DNA from: Collinsella sp.
Lineage (GTDB): Bacteria; Actinomycetota; Coriobacteriia; Coriobacteriales; Coriobacteriaceae
Reading direction: 5' to 3'
Assembly: GCA_019414205.1 (NCBI GenBank)
Contig: DXML01000009.1
Span: 124,001 to 188,000, forward strand
DNA: 64,000 nucleotides
Positions 28,935-36,909 of the stretch are shown here, piece after piece. The notes beneath the pieces are model-generated. The model saw only the letters and a list, made by a program, of their open reading frames with translations, made no database searches and was not told the DNA's origin. Both the position numbers and the translations under genes were made by a program. Within the stretch, counting starts at the first letter, position 1. Every line of letters starts with the position of its first letter.

Positions 28935-29840
28935 ATGATTCAGGACCCCTTTCGTTCGATGATTCGTTCGGAAGGGGTCCTGCGTTATCGCGACCTTCCG
29001 TGGCGCCGCACGCGCGATCCGTACATCATTTGGCTTTCCGAGGTCATGTTGCAGCAAACACAGGTGCCACGCGTGGAGACGCGTATGCCGGCGTGGCTCG
29101 ATTGCTTTCCGACCGTGCAGGCGCTTGCCCAAGCCGCGCCTTCCGATGTTTTGGACGCTTGGCAGGGCATGGGCTACAACCGACGCGCTCTGGCGCTCCA
29201 CAAGGCCGCTCAGCGCGTTGTGGAGGACTGGGACGGTGAGTTTCCGCGTGAGACGCGTGACTTGGTCGCTCTGCCTGGTATTGGCCCGGCAACGGCGCAA
29301 GGTATCCGGTCGTTTGCGTTTGACCTTCCAGGCGTGTATCTGGAGACCAACGTGCGCACGGTCTTTCTGCATCACTTCTTTCCCGATGTACCGGCTGTTC
29401 CCGACCGCGAGCTGGTGCCGCTGATTCAGGCGGCCTGTCCGGCGGTCCCCGGTGCGGCGACCGACGAGATCGCTCCCTTTGCCGTGCCACTCGATGATGC
29501 CGACACGCCACGTGCGTGGTATTACGCGTTGCTGGACTACGGCGCATATCTAAAAAAGACGTTGCCCAATCCGTCCAGGCGCTCGGCGGGCTATAGCCGT
29601 CAATCAAAGTTTGAGGGCTCACGTCGCCAAAAGCGCGCGCATATCGTGCGCATGTTGCTGGCAGCGCGCGATGGCCAACCGGCGGGGATTACGCTTGCTG
29701 ATGCCGTGGTGGGCGTTAACGATATGGAAGCGGCGGCTGGGCGCGGGCCGGTCGAGCGCGAGCTTGTCGCGGGCATTCTGGCCGACCTGGAGCGTGAGGG
29801 CTTTTGCCGAGCCGAGGGCGATCGCTGGCTGAGCATTTAG
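28935..29840 (+). CDS. MutY-like HhH-GPD DNA glycosylase lacking Fe-S cysteines
   Basis: 301 residues related to A/G-specific adenine glycosylases. The catalytic glutamate region LSEVMLQQTQVPRV and the helix-hairpin-helix LPGIGPATAQGI are intact. At the site of the usual catalytic Asp (D-G/T-N-V) the sequence reads LETNVRTV, i.e. Glu instead of Asp. After LLDYGAYLKK the four cysteines of the [4Fe-4S] loop found in MutY and Nth are absent (Lys/Arg/Ser-rich instead). No NUDIX-like 8-oxoG recognition domain is apparent. It presumably removes adenine opposite 8-oxoguanine, or has a shifted specificity. RBS AAGGAG before ATG 28935; it is coupled to the Rrf2 gene and contrasts with the cysteine-bearing Nth at 36910. 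Confidence 0.82.
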   Translation: MIQDPFRSMIRSEGVLRYRDLPWRRTRDPYIIWLSEVMLQQTQVPRVETRMPAWLDCFPTVQALAQAAPSDVLDAWQGMGYNRRALALHKAAQRVVEDWDGEFPRETRDLVALPGIGPATAQGIRSFAFDLPGVYLETNVRTVFLHHFFPDVPAVPDRELVPLIQAACPAVPGAATDEIAPFAVPLDDADTPRAWYYALLDYGAYLKKTLPNPSRRSAGYSRQSKFEGSRRQKRAHIVRMLLAARDGQPAGITLADAVVGVNDMEAAAGRGPVERELVAGILADLEREGFCRAEGDRWLSI

Positions 29841-29954
29841 CCCGTGGAAATCTGAAGAACAGGATTGTAAGGTTTAGATTTCCGACATGAGGGCATCCTA
29901 AAGACGAGGCCGCTCGAAGCCTACGGGCGGCATGCGTTGAAGGGAAGTACACCT

Positions 29955-30494
29955 ATGGATTTTGAGAATTCCCAAACCAAGAAGAACCTCGAGACCGCTT
30001 TTGCCGGTGAGTCCCAGGCACACACCAAGTATCGCTACTATGCCTCCAAGGCAAAGAAGGACGGCTACGTTCAGATCTCGAACATCTTTGCCGAGACGGC
30101 TGGCAACGAGTCCGAGCACGCCAAACTGTGGTTTAAGTATCTGCACGATGGCGCCGTCCCCGATACCCTGGACAATCTGCGCGATGCCGCCGCGGGTGAG
30201 AACTACGAGTGGACCACGATGTACGACGAGTTCGCCAAGACCGCCGAGGAAGAGGGCTTTGCCGAGATTGCCGCAAAGTTCCGCGGCGTCGCTGCTGTCG
30301 AGAAGGCTCACGAGGAGCGCTACAACAAACTCGTCGAGCGTATCGAGTCGGGCGAGGTGTTTGAGCGTGAGGGCGTGAAGGTGTGGAAGTGCCTGAACTG
30401 CGGACATCTGCACGTTGGTGCCGAGGCACCTGAGGTGTGCCCGGTGTGTAACCACCCCAAGGCGTACTTTGAGGAGCAGGTGGTGAACTACTAG
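29955..30494 (+). CDS. rbr: Rubrerythrin
   Basis: 179-residue non-haem di-iron peroxidase that reduces H2O2 in anaerobes. The four-helix ferritin-like part carries the metal-binding glutamates in AFAGESQAHTKYRYY, FAETAGNESEHAKLWF and AAVEKAHEERY. The C-terminal rubredoxin domain has the two CxxC knuckles WKCLNCGHLH and EVCPVCNHPK. ATG 29955 with GAAGGGA upstream. Close to the Rrf2 regulator and the glycosylase, consistent with an oxidative-stress neighbourhood. A repeat cassette with terminator follows. Confidence 0.97.
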   Translation: MDFENSQTKKNLETAFAGESQAHTKYRYYASKAKKDGYVQISNIFAETAGNESEHAKLWFKYLHDGAVPDTLDNLRDAAAGENYEWTTMYDEFAKTAEEEGFAEIAAKFRGVAAVEKAHEERYNKLVERIESGEVFEREGVKVWKCLNCGHLHVGAEAPEVCPVCNHPKAYFEEQVVNY

Positions 30495-30504
30495 CGCCGA
30501 TACG

Positions 30505-30684
30505 AACGTGGACTGCGGAGCGCAGGGCGGGGAAATACCTTTCCCTCCCGCTCACGGCTCCGCAGGGTCGCGCGAGGCAAAGGTATTTCCCCGCCCTGTG
30601 CTCCGGCTTCGGGTCGTTGCGTGCTCGCTACAGAAAAGCTGATAAAAAAGTTTGTGTGCCGCCCCTTTAGGGGCGGCACGTTTT
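30505..30684. repeat. Repeat cassette A after rubrerythrin
   Basis: GACTGCGGAGCGC is followed by a 24-bp inverted repeat with one mismatch (30524-30547 with 30574-30597), a core CGCTCACGGCTCCGCAGGGTCG, and finally the terminator 30656-30684. CTGCGGAGC near 30512 can instead pair with GCTCCGCAG near 30557, giving two mutually exclusive folds. The same layout recurs at 31421-31621. Confidence 0.75.
30656..30684 (+). terminator. Terminator of rubrerythrin cassette
   Basis: GTGCCGCCCC (30656-30665) pairs perfectly with GGGGCGGCAC (30670-30679), loop TTTA, then GTTTT. Confidence 0.85.
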
Positions 30685-30776
30685 GTATGGGGGCTGGTTG
30701 GGACGGCACCGTTCATGGGTGGGGTACACTGGGTAGCGACTTTTAGTTTATCTACTACCTGATGGGGTGTTTTTGT

Positions 30777-31409
30777 ATGGGTAAGAAGTCTCGGGCTCGG
30801 GTTGCTGCGGCGGGAACTCGCAAGGATCCTGGTCGTCGGGTTCCTGAGGGCAAAAAGGCCGATCGTGCCGAGAAGGACAAGAAGGTTGGGGCGCATGCTC
30901 ATCCTGAGTGGGCGCCTCATTTGAATACGGCGAGCGAAGACCTGACTGCCAAGCTGTTCACGATGGTCGAGGTCATCTTGGGTGTGGTGCCCGTGGTGGT
31001 CATTGGCCTGTTCCTGGCCTCTAAGGACGCCACGAGTGTCGATAAACTCACCGAGGTCTTTTCGCAGGACCCTTCGATGGTGGTCACGTTTATTTCTGCG
31101 TGCTTGCAGCCGTTTGTGGCGTACATGCTGTATATGGTCTACCACAAATACTGCGAGGGCGACGCTGGTTTCGTCGCCGGCAACCTGATCGGTCTTTTGT
31201 GCTCCGAGATCCTACTGCTCAATATCCCGGGCGTTATCGGTATGGGCATCTTGCTGTGGCGTGTTTGGCGCAATGTCGCTCCGCACTTCGAGAGCTGGCT
31301 GTTTGAGCGCCGCTTTGCGGGCGTGTTGGCCGACATCGCGGGCTCACTCGTGATCCTAGTCCTGGCGTTTATGTGTGCCACCGCAGCTCGAGGTCTCGCG
31401 GGCATGTAA
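30777..31409 (+). CDS. Four-helix membrane protein of unknown function
   Basis: 210 residues. A basic, Lys/Arg-rich cytoplasmic N-terminus (~45 residues) is followed by four likely membrane segments near 60-82, 100-121, 131-160 and 183-207. No family recognised. ATG 30777 gives the basic start MGKKSRARVAAAG; an in-frame ATG five codons upstream (30762) is possible but leaves less room for a binding site. An extended -10 element GGGGTACACT (30721-30730) lies 47 bp upstream. Flanked on both sides by the paired repeat cassettes A and B. Confidence 0.7.
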   Translation: MGKKSRARVAAAGTRKDPGRRVPEGKKADRAEKDKKVGAHAHPEWAPHLNTASEDLTAKLFTMVEVILGVVPVVVIGLFLASKDATSVDKLTEVFSQDPSMVVTFISACLQPFVAYMLYMVYHKYCEGDAGFVAGNLIGLLCSEILLLNIPGVIGMGILLWRVWRNVAPHFESWLFERRFAGVLADIAGSLVILVLAFMCATAARGLAGM

Positions 31410-31420
31410 TCTGCTTTCAC

Positions 31421-31621
31421 CGACTGCGGAGCGCGGGGCAACTGCTGGCCTCACCGCTCCGGGCGTCAGGCCCGCGGCGCATTCCTTTCCCTCTCGCTCA
31501 CGGCTCCGCAGGGTCGCGCGAGGCAAAGGCATACGCCGCGGGTCTGACGGCGCGAGCTTGCCAACGAGTTTTGGCTAATGGATTGGTTTGTGTGCCGCCC
31601 CTTTTGGGACGGCACGTTTTT
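31421..31621. repeat. Repeat cassette B, second copy of cassette A
   Basis: GACTGCGGAGCGC and CTCACGGCTCCGCAGGGTCG match cassette A, as does GCGCGAGGCAAAGG. Here GTCAGGCCCGCGGCG (31465-31479) pairs with CGCCGCGGGTCTGAC (31534-31548, one G-U). It ends with a terminator, GTGCCGCCCC (31592-31601) with GGGACGGCAC (31606-31615) and TTTTT. The stems differ in sequence from cassette A while pairing is kept. Confidence 0.72.
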
Positions 31622-31864
31622 GTGTGGGGTCCCTGTCTTCACAATTTCCGTCAAGCTTTTGGTTAGATTTTGGTCAGTTGGCGTAAGGGTGGAAGGCCAA
31701 AAGATTGCTGGCGAAAAAAGCTCAGAGAAAGTGCTGGTAGGGGAGTTGTTGAGCTTTTCGACAGCTTTTGAGCAAAAGAAACTTTGTGGCTATTGCCGGC
31801 GATTGCGTTGTCGCGGTCATGGCGGTGCGTGATGCTGGTCGTAAGCGTCGAATGCCCCGATTTT
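31622..31864. other. Intergenic gap before small membrane protein
   Basis: 243 bp of mixed composition. A short open frame exists on the plus strand, but it has no ribosome-binding site and no recognisable content. No structure was seen apart from the tail of the terminator. Confidence 0.4.
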
Positions 31865-31874
31865 GGAGGCCAAC

Positions 31875-32297
31875 ATGGATCTGTTTCTTGAGACTCCGCA
31901 GCGACAAGCTGAGCGCATACTGCGTCAGCAGCAACGACTCATGGAGATGCAAATGCAAGGGGTAGCCGCCCAGCCCCCTGCGCAAAATGCCACGCCCGCG
32001 GTTTCGCTTGCGGGCGGATCGGCGCCAGAGAACTATTCCGTACAACAAGATTCGTATGCACAGGAGCTTGCGTTCGACAAGCGCCGCACGCGTCACCGTC
32101 GCGTGGGCCAGCGTCTGCACACGTTGGCGATGATTGTACTCATTCCGTTAGGACTTGCGGCGATTTTCCTGGTCTCGTATGCGCTCACCTGCATCCTCAA
32201 CGGTGCCTCGCCCAGTGAAGTGCTCCAACATCTGTCAGCCCTCGGCCAGCGCCTAGGTGATGTCATAACAACCGTCCGCGCCGGCTGGGAGAGTTAG
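31875..32297 (+). CDS. Small single-pass membrane protein, unknown
   Basis: 140 residues. N-terminal Gln-rich, probably helical stretch (TPQRQAERILRQQQRLMEMQ), a low-complexity linker, a basic patch KRRTRHRRVGQR at about 69-80, then one hydrophobic segment (about 85-108, TLAMIVLIPLGLAAIFLVSY). No known family. GGAGG at 31865-31869 sets the start at ATG 31875 rather than the upstream TTG at 31863. The topology (cytoplasmic N-terminus) follows from the basic residues before the helix. Confidence 0.65.
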   Translation: MDLFLETPQRQAERILRQQQRLMEMQMQGVAAQPPAQNATPAVSLAGGSAPENYSVQQDSYAQELAFDKRRTRHRRVGQRLHTLAMIVLIPLGLAAIFLVSYALTCILNGASPSEVLQHLSALGQRLGDVITTVRAGWES

Positions 32298-32387
32298 CGT
32301 TTGTCACATTAGGCCTTCTTGGGTGTAGGGATTCTCGCTACGAGTAGGATTCTTGCATCCTGTGGGTCCTGTCGTGCGACTGAATAG

Positions 32388-32408
32388 TATTATTAAAGAT
32401 GAATAATA
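32388..32408. promoter_or_regulatory. A+T-rich palindrome upstream of the NTase/HTH pair
   Basis: TATTATT (32388-32394) and AATAATA (32402-32408) form a 7-bp inverted repeat 13 bp before ATG 32421. Its position fits autoregulation by the HTH protein encoded downstream; this is inference. Confidence 0.4.
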
Positions 32409-32420
32409 ATAGGATTTGCT

Positions 32421-32951
32421 ATGTATAAGCAGGATTTAGAGCAGACTCTTTTGGATATTGACGAAGAGGCGGAGCTGGAAATAGGCCCAAGAGACGATAG
32501 GCCGAGCGTTGTATTGGTGGGAGGAAGCGCCTTCATGCTAAACGATGTGACGAATCGGTCGGTTACACATGACATTGATGTGTTTGAGGCAGACAGGTGC
32601 CTCCGCGAGATCATAGCTCGATACCCCGAAGTGAATGGTATGGCAGTGGCATATTGCAACCAGATGCCATTCAATTACGAAGATCGACTGATCCCATTGG
32701 AGATTGGGGCGCATTTTATCAGGTACTTTACGCCATCTTTGGAGGATCTGGCGGTGATGAAGCTTTATGCCTATCGTCCGAACGACATCGTCGACCTCCA
32801 TAGTCGAACATTTATCGACCGACTTGATTGGGATCTGCTCGAGCGTCTTATATTCGATGAAGGAGAGGCGTTGGCCTCGTCGCCTTCGGAGCGGAGTTAT
32901 CAAGAGATGGTCTGCGCATACAGGCAATACAAAAAGGAGGTGCTCGGTTGA
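32421..32951 (+). CDS. Nucleotidyltransferase-fold protein (DUF6036/AbiEii-like), candidate toxin
   Basis: 176 residues. The nucleotidyltransferase core is seen as VVLVGGSAFML (Gly34, Gly35, Ser36) followed by VTHDIDVFEAD (Asp51, Asp53), and a later strand RLIPLEIGAHFIRYF. Members of this group include type IV toxin AbiEii-like proteins that modify tRNA acceptor ends, and others of unknown role. Base composition is about 48% G+C, below that of the flanking genes, indicating horizontal gain. It overlaps the HTH gene by four bases (TTGA), the usual arrangement of toxin-antitoxin pairs. No lipid or signal sequence. Confidence 0.72.
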   Translation: MYKQDLEQTLLDIDEEAELEIGPRDDRPSVVLVGGSAFMLNDVTNRSVTHDIDVFEADRCLREIIARYPEVNGMAVAYCNQMPFNYEDRLIPLEIGAHFIRYFTPSLEDLAVMKLYAYRPNDIVDLHSRTFIDRLDWDLLERLIFDEGEALASSPSERSYQEMVCAYRQYKKEVLG

Positions 32952-33511
32952 ATCTGACTTTTGAGGGATTTTTGAAAGGCTATTGCCGAGAGCTGTCCGG
33001 ACAGCAGTCGCTGAGTTTTAGGAAGCTTGTAAAGCAGGCAACAACGGTTGAGCCGCGTGTGGCGGAGCCTCTGTTTTTGCTCGCTTTGGCGCAGGGTAAG
33101 GCCGAATACGTTCTGGGTTTATCCGAGGGCTCGTGGATGGAAGAGGGCTATCGAGGTGTTTTGTCTCTGTATGGCCAAGCGAGTAGCCTGGCATCTCTAT
33201 GCTCCGAGGATAAGCTCCCCAATCGTTACGCCAACATTTGGCGTGCGTATAGAGGGGTGAAAGAAAAGCCAGCGGCCGACAGAAGGGTGAACGCCCTGAT
33301 GAGAAAGAGAACACTTAAAGCGTTGGAGGAATCGGGTGTAACGCGCTACGGTCTCTGCCGCGATTTGAATCTGAATAAGGGAAACGTGTACGCATACTTA
33401 GCCGGTGATGACTCGAAGGTGAGCAGGAAGACAGCGCGTCGCATTATGGAATATGCGGAGGAGAGAAGCACCCAAGAAGGGGCCGGGCGCCCGGTGCGTG
33501 TGGCGGGGTAA
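32948..33511 (+). CDS. HTH protein paired with nucleotidyltransferase, candidate antitoxin
   Basis: 187 residues, starting with TTG 32948; AAAAAGGAGG ends 7 bases upstream, a near-perfect site that fixes this unusual start. The N-terminal ~115 residues are helical and not recognised. The C-terminal part (about 118-170, KALEESGVTRYGLCRDLNL followed by KGNVYAYLAGDDSKVSRKTA) looks like an XRE-type helix-turn-helix. Translation is coupled to the nucleotidyltransferase. Probable DNA-binding antitoxin and autorepressor; inferred from context only. Confidence 0.68.
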   Translation: MNLTFEGFLKGYCRELSGQQSLSFRKLVKQATTVEPRVAEPLFLLALAQGKAEYVLGLSEGSWMEEGYRGVLSLYGQASSLASLCSEDKLPNRYANIWRAYRGVKEKPAADRRVNALMRKRTLKALEESGVTRYGLCRDLNLNKGNVYAYLAGDDSKVSRKTARRIMEYAEERSTQEGAGRPVRVAG

Positions 33512-33562
33512 GATTGATCGCGGTTTTGATTGATGGTCGATTGAGTTTGTTGGGCGGAGTCT

Positions 33563-34918
33563 ATGCCTGCTATTGATATCGTGCTTGTTGTGATCGCCTT
33601 GGTGGCGGTGGGGGTTGCTGTGGCTTGCGCCCTGCAGCTTAAGGGCCTTCGTGCCGAGTTGCGAGAGCGTGGCGGCAACGGCGCGGAGACGCTCGCGGCG
33701 CTCGAGCAGGCCAACAGCGCGCTCGATGCCCTCAACGTCGCGTTGGCCGAAACCCGCCGCACGGCAAATGCCATCGCGCAGCAGCAGACGACCGACGCCG
33801 CCGTAGAGCAGCAGCGCTACCTGACCATTGCGCGCGAGTTCTCGCAGGCCGGCGACCGTATGGATGACCTGCGCCGCGAGACGGCCCAGCAGCTCGGCGC
33901 CAACCGCGAGGGCATCGAGCAGCGCCTGGACAAGGTGCGCGAGACGGTCGATGCTCAGCTGGGCGCCATCCGCAAAGACAACAACGTGCAGCTCGACCAA
34001 ATGCGTGCGACGGTGGACGAGAAGCTCTCTCGCACGCTCAACGACCGTCTGTCGGCATCGTTTAAGCAGGTGAGCGACCAGCTCGAGGCCGTGTACAAGG
34101 GGTTGGGCGACATGCAATCCATCGCCACTGGCGTGGGCGATCTTAAGCGCGTACTGGGCAACGTCAAGGCGCGCGGTATTTTGGGCGAGGTGCAGCTGGG
34201 TGCGATCTTGGCGGACATCCTCACACCCGACCAGTATCTGGAAAACGTCGCCACCAGGCCCGGCGCCTCGGAGCGTGTTGAGTTTGCCGTCAAGCTGCCG
34301 GTAGACGAGGGCGACCCCGTCCTGCTGCCGATTGACTCCAAATTCCCGGGCGACGCGTACGAGCATCTGCTCGACGCCCAGGAGTCGGGCGACGCGGAGG
34401 CTGTGGCCGCCGCGCGCAAGACACTCGATACGATGGTGAAGCGCGAGGCAAAGGACATCTGCGATAAGTACCTGAGCGTGCCGGCAACGACCAACTTCGG
34501 CATTCTGTTCGTTCCGTTTGAGGGCCTGTACGCCGAGGTCGTCACACGCCCCGGGCTTATCGAGACCCTGGGCCGCGACTATCACGTCAACGTTGCCGGC
34601 CCCAGCACCATGGCGGCCATCCTCAACAGCTTGCAGATGAGCTACCAGACGTTTAAGCTGCAAAAGCGCACCGACGACGTGCTGCGCGTGCTTTCCGCCG
34701 TCAAGGCCGAGCTGCCGCGCTATCAGGCGGCGCTGCGCCGCGCTCAGCAGCAGATCGAGACCGCGGGCAAAACGGTCGAGGGTATCATCACCACGCGCAC
34801 CAACGTCATGGAGCGCAAACTCAAGGACATCGACGCGCTGGAAGAGGCGCGGGAGGCCGACGAGATTTTGGGCTTGGAGTCCGCAGGGTTACTCGCGGGT
34901 CAGGAAGACGAGGACTAG
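33563..34918 (+). CDS. rmuC: RmuC-family DNA recombination protein
   Basis: 451 residues. An N-terminal membrane helix (about 3-24), a long coiled coil (about 25-190, many Glu/Gln/Arg heptads), then the RmuC nuclease-like domain with the family blocks GNVKARGILGEVQLG, DSKFPGDAYEHLL, ATTNFGILFVPFEGLYAEV and GPSTMAAILNSLQMSY. E. coli RmuC limits inversions between short inverted repeats, a notable context given the many inverted repeats nearby. ATG 33563 preceded by GGGCGGAG. Confidence 0.93.
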   Translation: MPAIDIVLVVIALVAVGVAVACALQLKGLRAELRERGGNGAETLAALEQANSALDALNVALAETRRTANAIAQQQTTDAAVEQQRYLTIAREFSQAGDRMDDLRRETAQQLGANREGIEQRLDKVRETVDAQLGAIRKDNNVQLDQMRATVDEKLSRTLNDRLSASFKQVSDQLEAVYKGLGDMQSIATGVGDLKRVLGNVKARGILGEVQLGAILADILTPDQYLENVATRPGASERVEFAVKLPVDEGDPVLLPIDSKFPGDAYEHLLDAQESGDAEAVAAARKTLDTMVKREAKDICDKYLSVPATTNFGILFVPFEGLYAEVVTRPGLIETLGRDYHVNVAGPSTMAAILNSLQMSYQTFKLQKRTDDVLRVLSAVKAELPRYQAALRRAQQQIETAGKTVEGIITTRTNVMERKLKDIDALEEAREADEILGLESAGLLAGQEDED

Positions 34919-35043
34919 CCGCAACGGACGGCGGGGCGCCGGCGTAAACGCGGGGCGCGGGCGCTTTTCGCGTCGCGCTTGACTGAAGCGCACTTTAATG
35001 TGCAACAATTGCCTCTCGCCCTATCAGACGCGAAAGGAAGCCC

Positions 35044-36846
35044 ATGTCTCAGAGAAGCACCAGTCCGCTCAAGCGTTCCACCGTGCGCCGCACGCTGCAG
35101 CGTTTTTGGGATGTCACGCGCACGCAGCCGCTGATTGTCTTTCTCTCGGTGCTCTCGTCGGCGGGCTACATCTTTTTGCTGACGTTTGCCAATACCTATG
35201 TGATGGCCCTCATTGTCGACCGCATTCAAGCCGGTCCCGTGGCGGGTGACCAGGTGCTTGAGGTCTTCGGCCCCTATATCCTGGCGCTCGTGCTTGTGAA
35301 CCTGGTGGGTCAGATCCTCTCCAAGCTACAGGACTACACCGTCTACAAGCTCGAGATTGCGGGCAACTATCACCTGGCGCGTTTGTGCTTCGACACGCTC
35401 TCTAACCAATCCATGACATTCCATACCAGCCGCTTTGGCGGATCGCTTGTGAGCCAGACAAGCCGTTTTATGAGCGGCTATACGGGCTTGGTCGACGTGA
35501 CGGTGTATTCGCTCATCCCCACCATCACCTCGGTCATCTGCACCGTGGCCGCACTCGCTCCGGTGGTGCCCGCATTTACCGTGATCCTGGTGGGCATCAT
35601 GGTCGTCTACATTGCGTTTGTCTGGCTTATGTACAAGCGCATCATGCCACTTTCGGCCGCGACGTCCGCCGCGCAGAATAAGCTCTCGGGTGTGCTGTCC
35701 GACGCGGTCACGAACATCTTGGCCGTCAAGACTTGCGGGCGCGAGGACTTTGAACGTGATCTGTTCGATACCGCCGACCGCGCCGCGCGCGACGCCGAGA
35801 CGGTCTCGATGCACGCCATGATGCAGCGCAACTTTACGACCTCGGGCCTTATCGTCATCACCATGGCCGTGGTGAGTGTGTTCGTGGCGGGCGGCAACGC
35901 GTGGTTTGGCATCTCGGCCGGCGCGCTCGTCATGATCTTTACCTATACGTACAACCTCACCATGCGTCTGAACTACGTGAGCTCCATGATGCAGCGCATC
36001 AACCGTGCGCTGGGCGACACCGCCGAGATGACGCGCGTGCTGGACGAGCCGCGTCTGGTGGCAGACGACGCGAATGCCCCCGAGCTCAAGGTGGGCGAGG
36101 GCGCGATTGATTTTGAACACTTGAGCTTTGCATACCGTGACGCCGCGGCGGGCGATAGCGTGTTCGACGACCTGACGCTCCATGTGCCGGCGGGCCAGCG
36201 CGTGGGCCTGGTGGGTAAATCGGGCTCGGGCAAGACGACGCTCACCAAGCTGCTGCTGCGCCTGGACGATGTTCAGGGCGGCCGCGTACTCGTGGACGGT
36301 CAGGATGTCTCGCGCTGCACGCAGCAGAGCCTGCGCCGCCAGGTTGCCTACGTGCCGCAGGAGGCGCTGCTGTTCCACCGCTCCATTCGCGAGAATATCG
36401 CCTACGGCCGCCCCGACGCCACCGACGAGCAAATTCGTGAGGCGGCGCGCCTGGCCAATGCCCTGGAGTTTATCGACCGCCTGCCCCATGGCTTTGACAC
36501 CATGGTGGGCGAGCGCGGCGTTAAGCTTTCGGGCGGCCAGCGCCAGCGCGTGGCCATTGCCCGTGCCATCCTCACCGACGCGCCGATTCTGGTACTCGAC
36601 GAGGCGACGTCTGCCCTCGATAGCGAGTCCGAGGCGTTGGTGCAGGAAGCTCTCGAGAACCTGATGCGCGGCCGCACCTCCATTGTGGTGGCGCATCGCC
36701 TGTCCACCGTGGCGGCGCTCGACCGCATCGTGGTGCTGGCGGACGGCGAGATTGTCGAGGACGGTACGCATGCGCAGCTTGTTGAGGCAGGCGGCGAGTA
36801 CGCAAGCCTGTGGGGCCGCCAGACCGGCGCATTTTTGGAGGCTTAA
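35044..36846 (+). CDS. ABC exporter, fused permease and ATPase
   Basis: 600-residue half-transporter that would act as a dimer. An N-terminal six-helix ABC exporter domain (to about 320) and a C-terminal ATPase: Walker A GLVGKSGSGKTTL, signature LSGGQRQRVAIARAI, Walker B ILVLDEATSALD, H-loop VVAHRLSTV. Resembles lipid/multidrug/peptide exporters; the substrate is not known. RBS GAAAGGAAG precedes ATG 35044. No partner ABC gene is adjacent, so it likely homodimerises. Confidence 0.92.
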   Translation: MSQRSTSPLKRSTVRRTLQRFWDVTRTQPLIVFLSVLSSAGYIFLLTFANTYVMALIVDRIQAGPVAGDQVLEVFGPYILALVLVNLVGQILSKLQDYTVYKLEIAGNYHLARLCFDTLSNQSMTFHTSRFGGSLVSQTSRFMSGYTGLVDVTVYSLIPTITSVICTVAALAPVVPAFTVILVGIMVVYIAFVWLMYKRIMPLSAATSAAQNKLSGVLSDAVTNILAVKTCGREDFERDLFDTADRAARDAETVSMHAMMQRNFTTSGLIVITMAVVSVFVAGGNAWFGISAGALVMIFTYTYNLTMRLNYVSSMMQRINRALGDTAEMTRVLDEPRLVADDANAPELKVGEGAIDFEHLSFAYRDAAAGDSVFDDLTLHVPAGQRVGLVGKSGSGKTTLTKLLLRLDDVQGGRVLVDGQDVSRCTQQSLRRQVAYVPQEALLFHRSIRENIAYGRPDATDEQIREAARLANALEFIDRLPHGFDTMVGERGVKLSGGQRQRVAIARAILTDAPILVLDEATSALDSESEALVQEALENLMRGRTSIVVAHRLSTVAALDRIVVLADGEIVEDGTHAQLVEAGGEYASLWGRQTGAFLEA

Positions 36847-36909
36847 GGTCCCCGTACGTGGGACAATCGTTTCCGTGAAGTTATGTTTCTGCCGAGCCGA
36901 GGAGTCGTT

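Noticed and set aside
31578..31832. 84-codon plus-strand frame before the small membrane protein
   Set aside because: Starts inside a terminator, lacks a ribosome site, no recognisable content.
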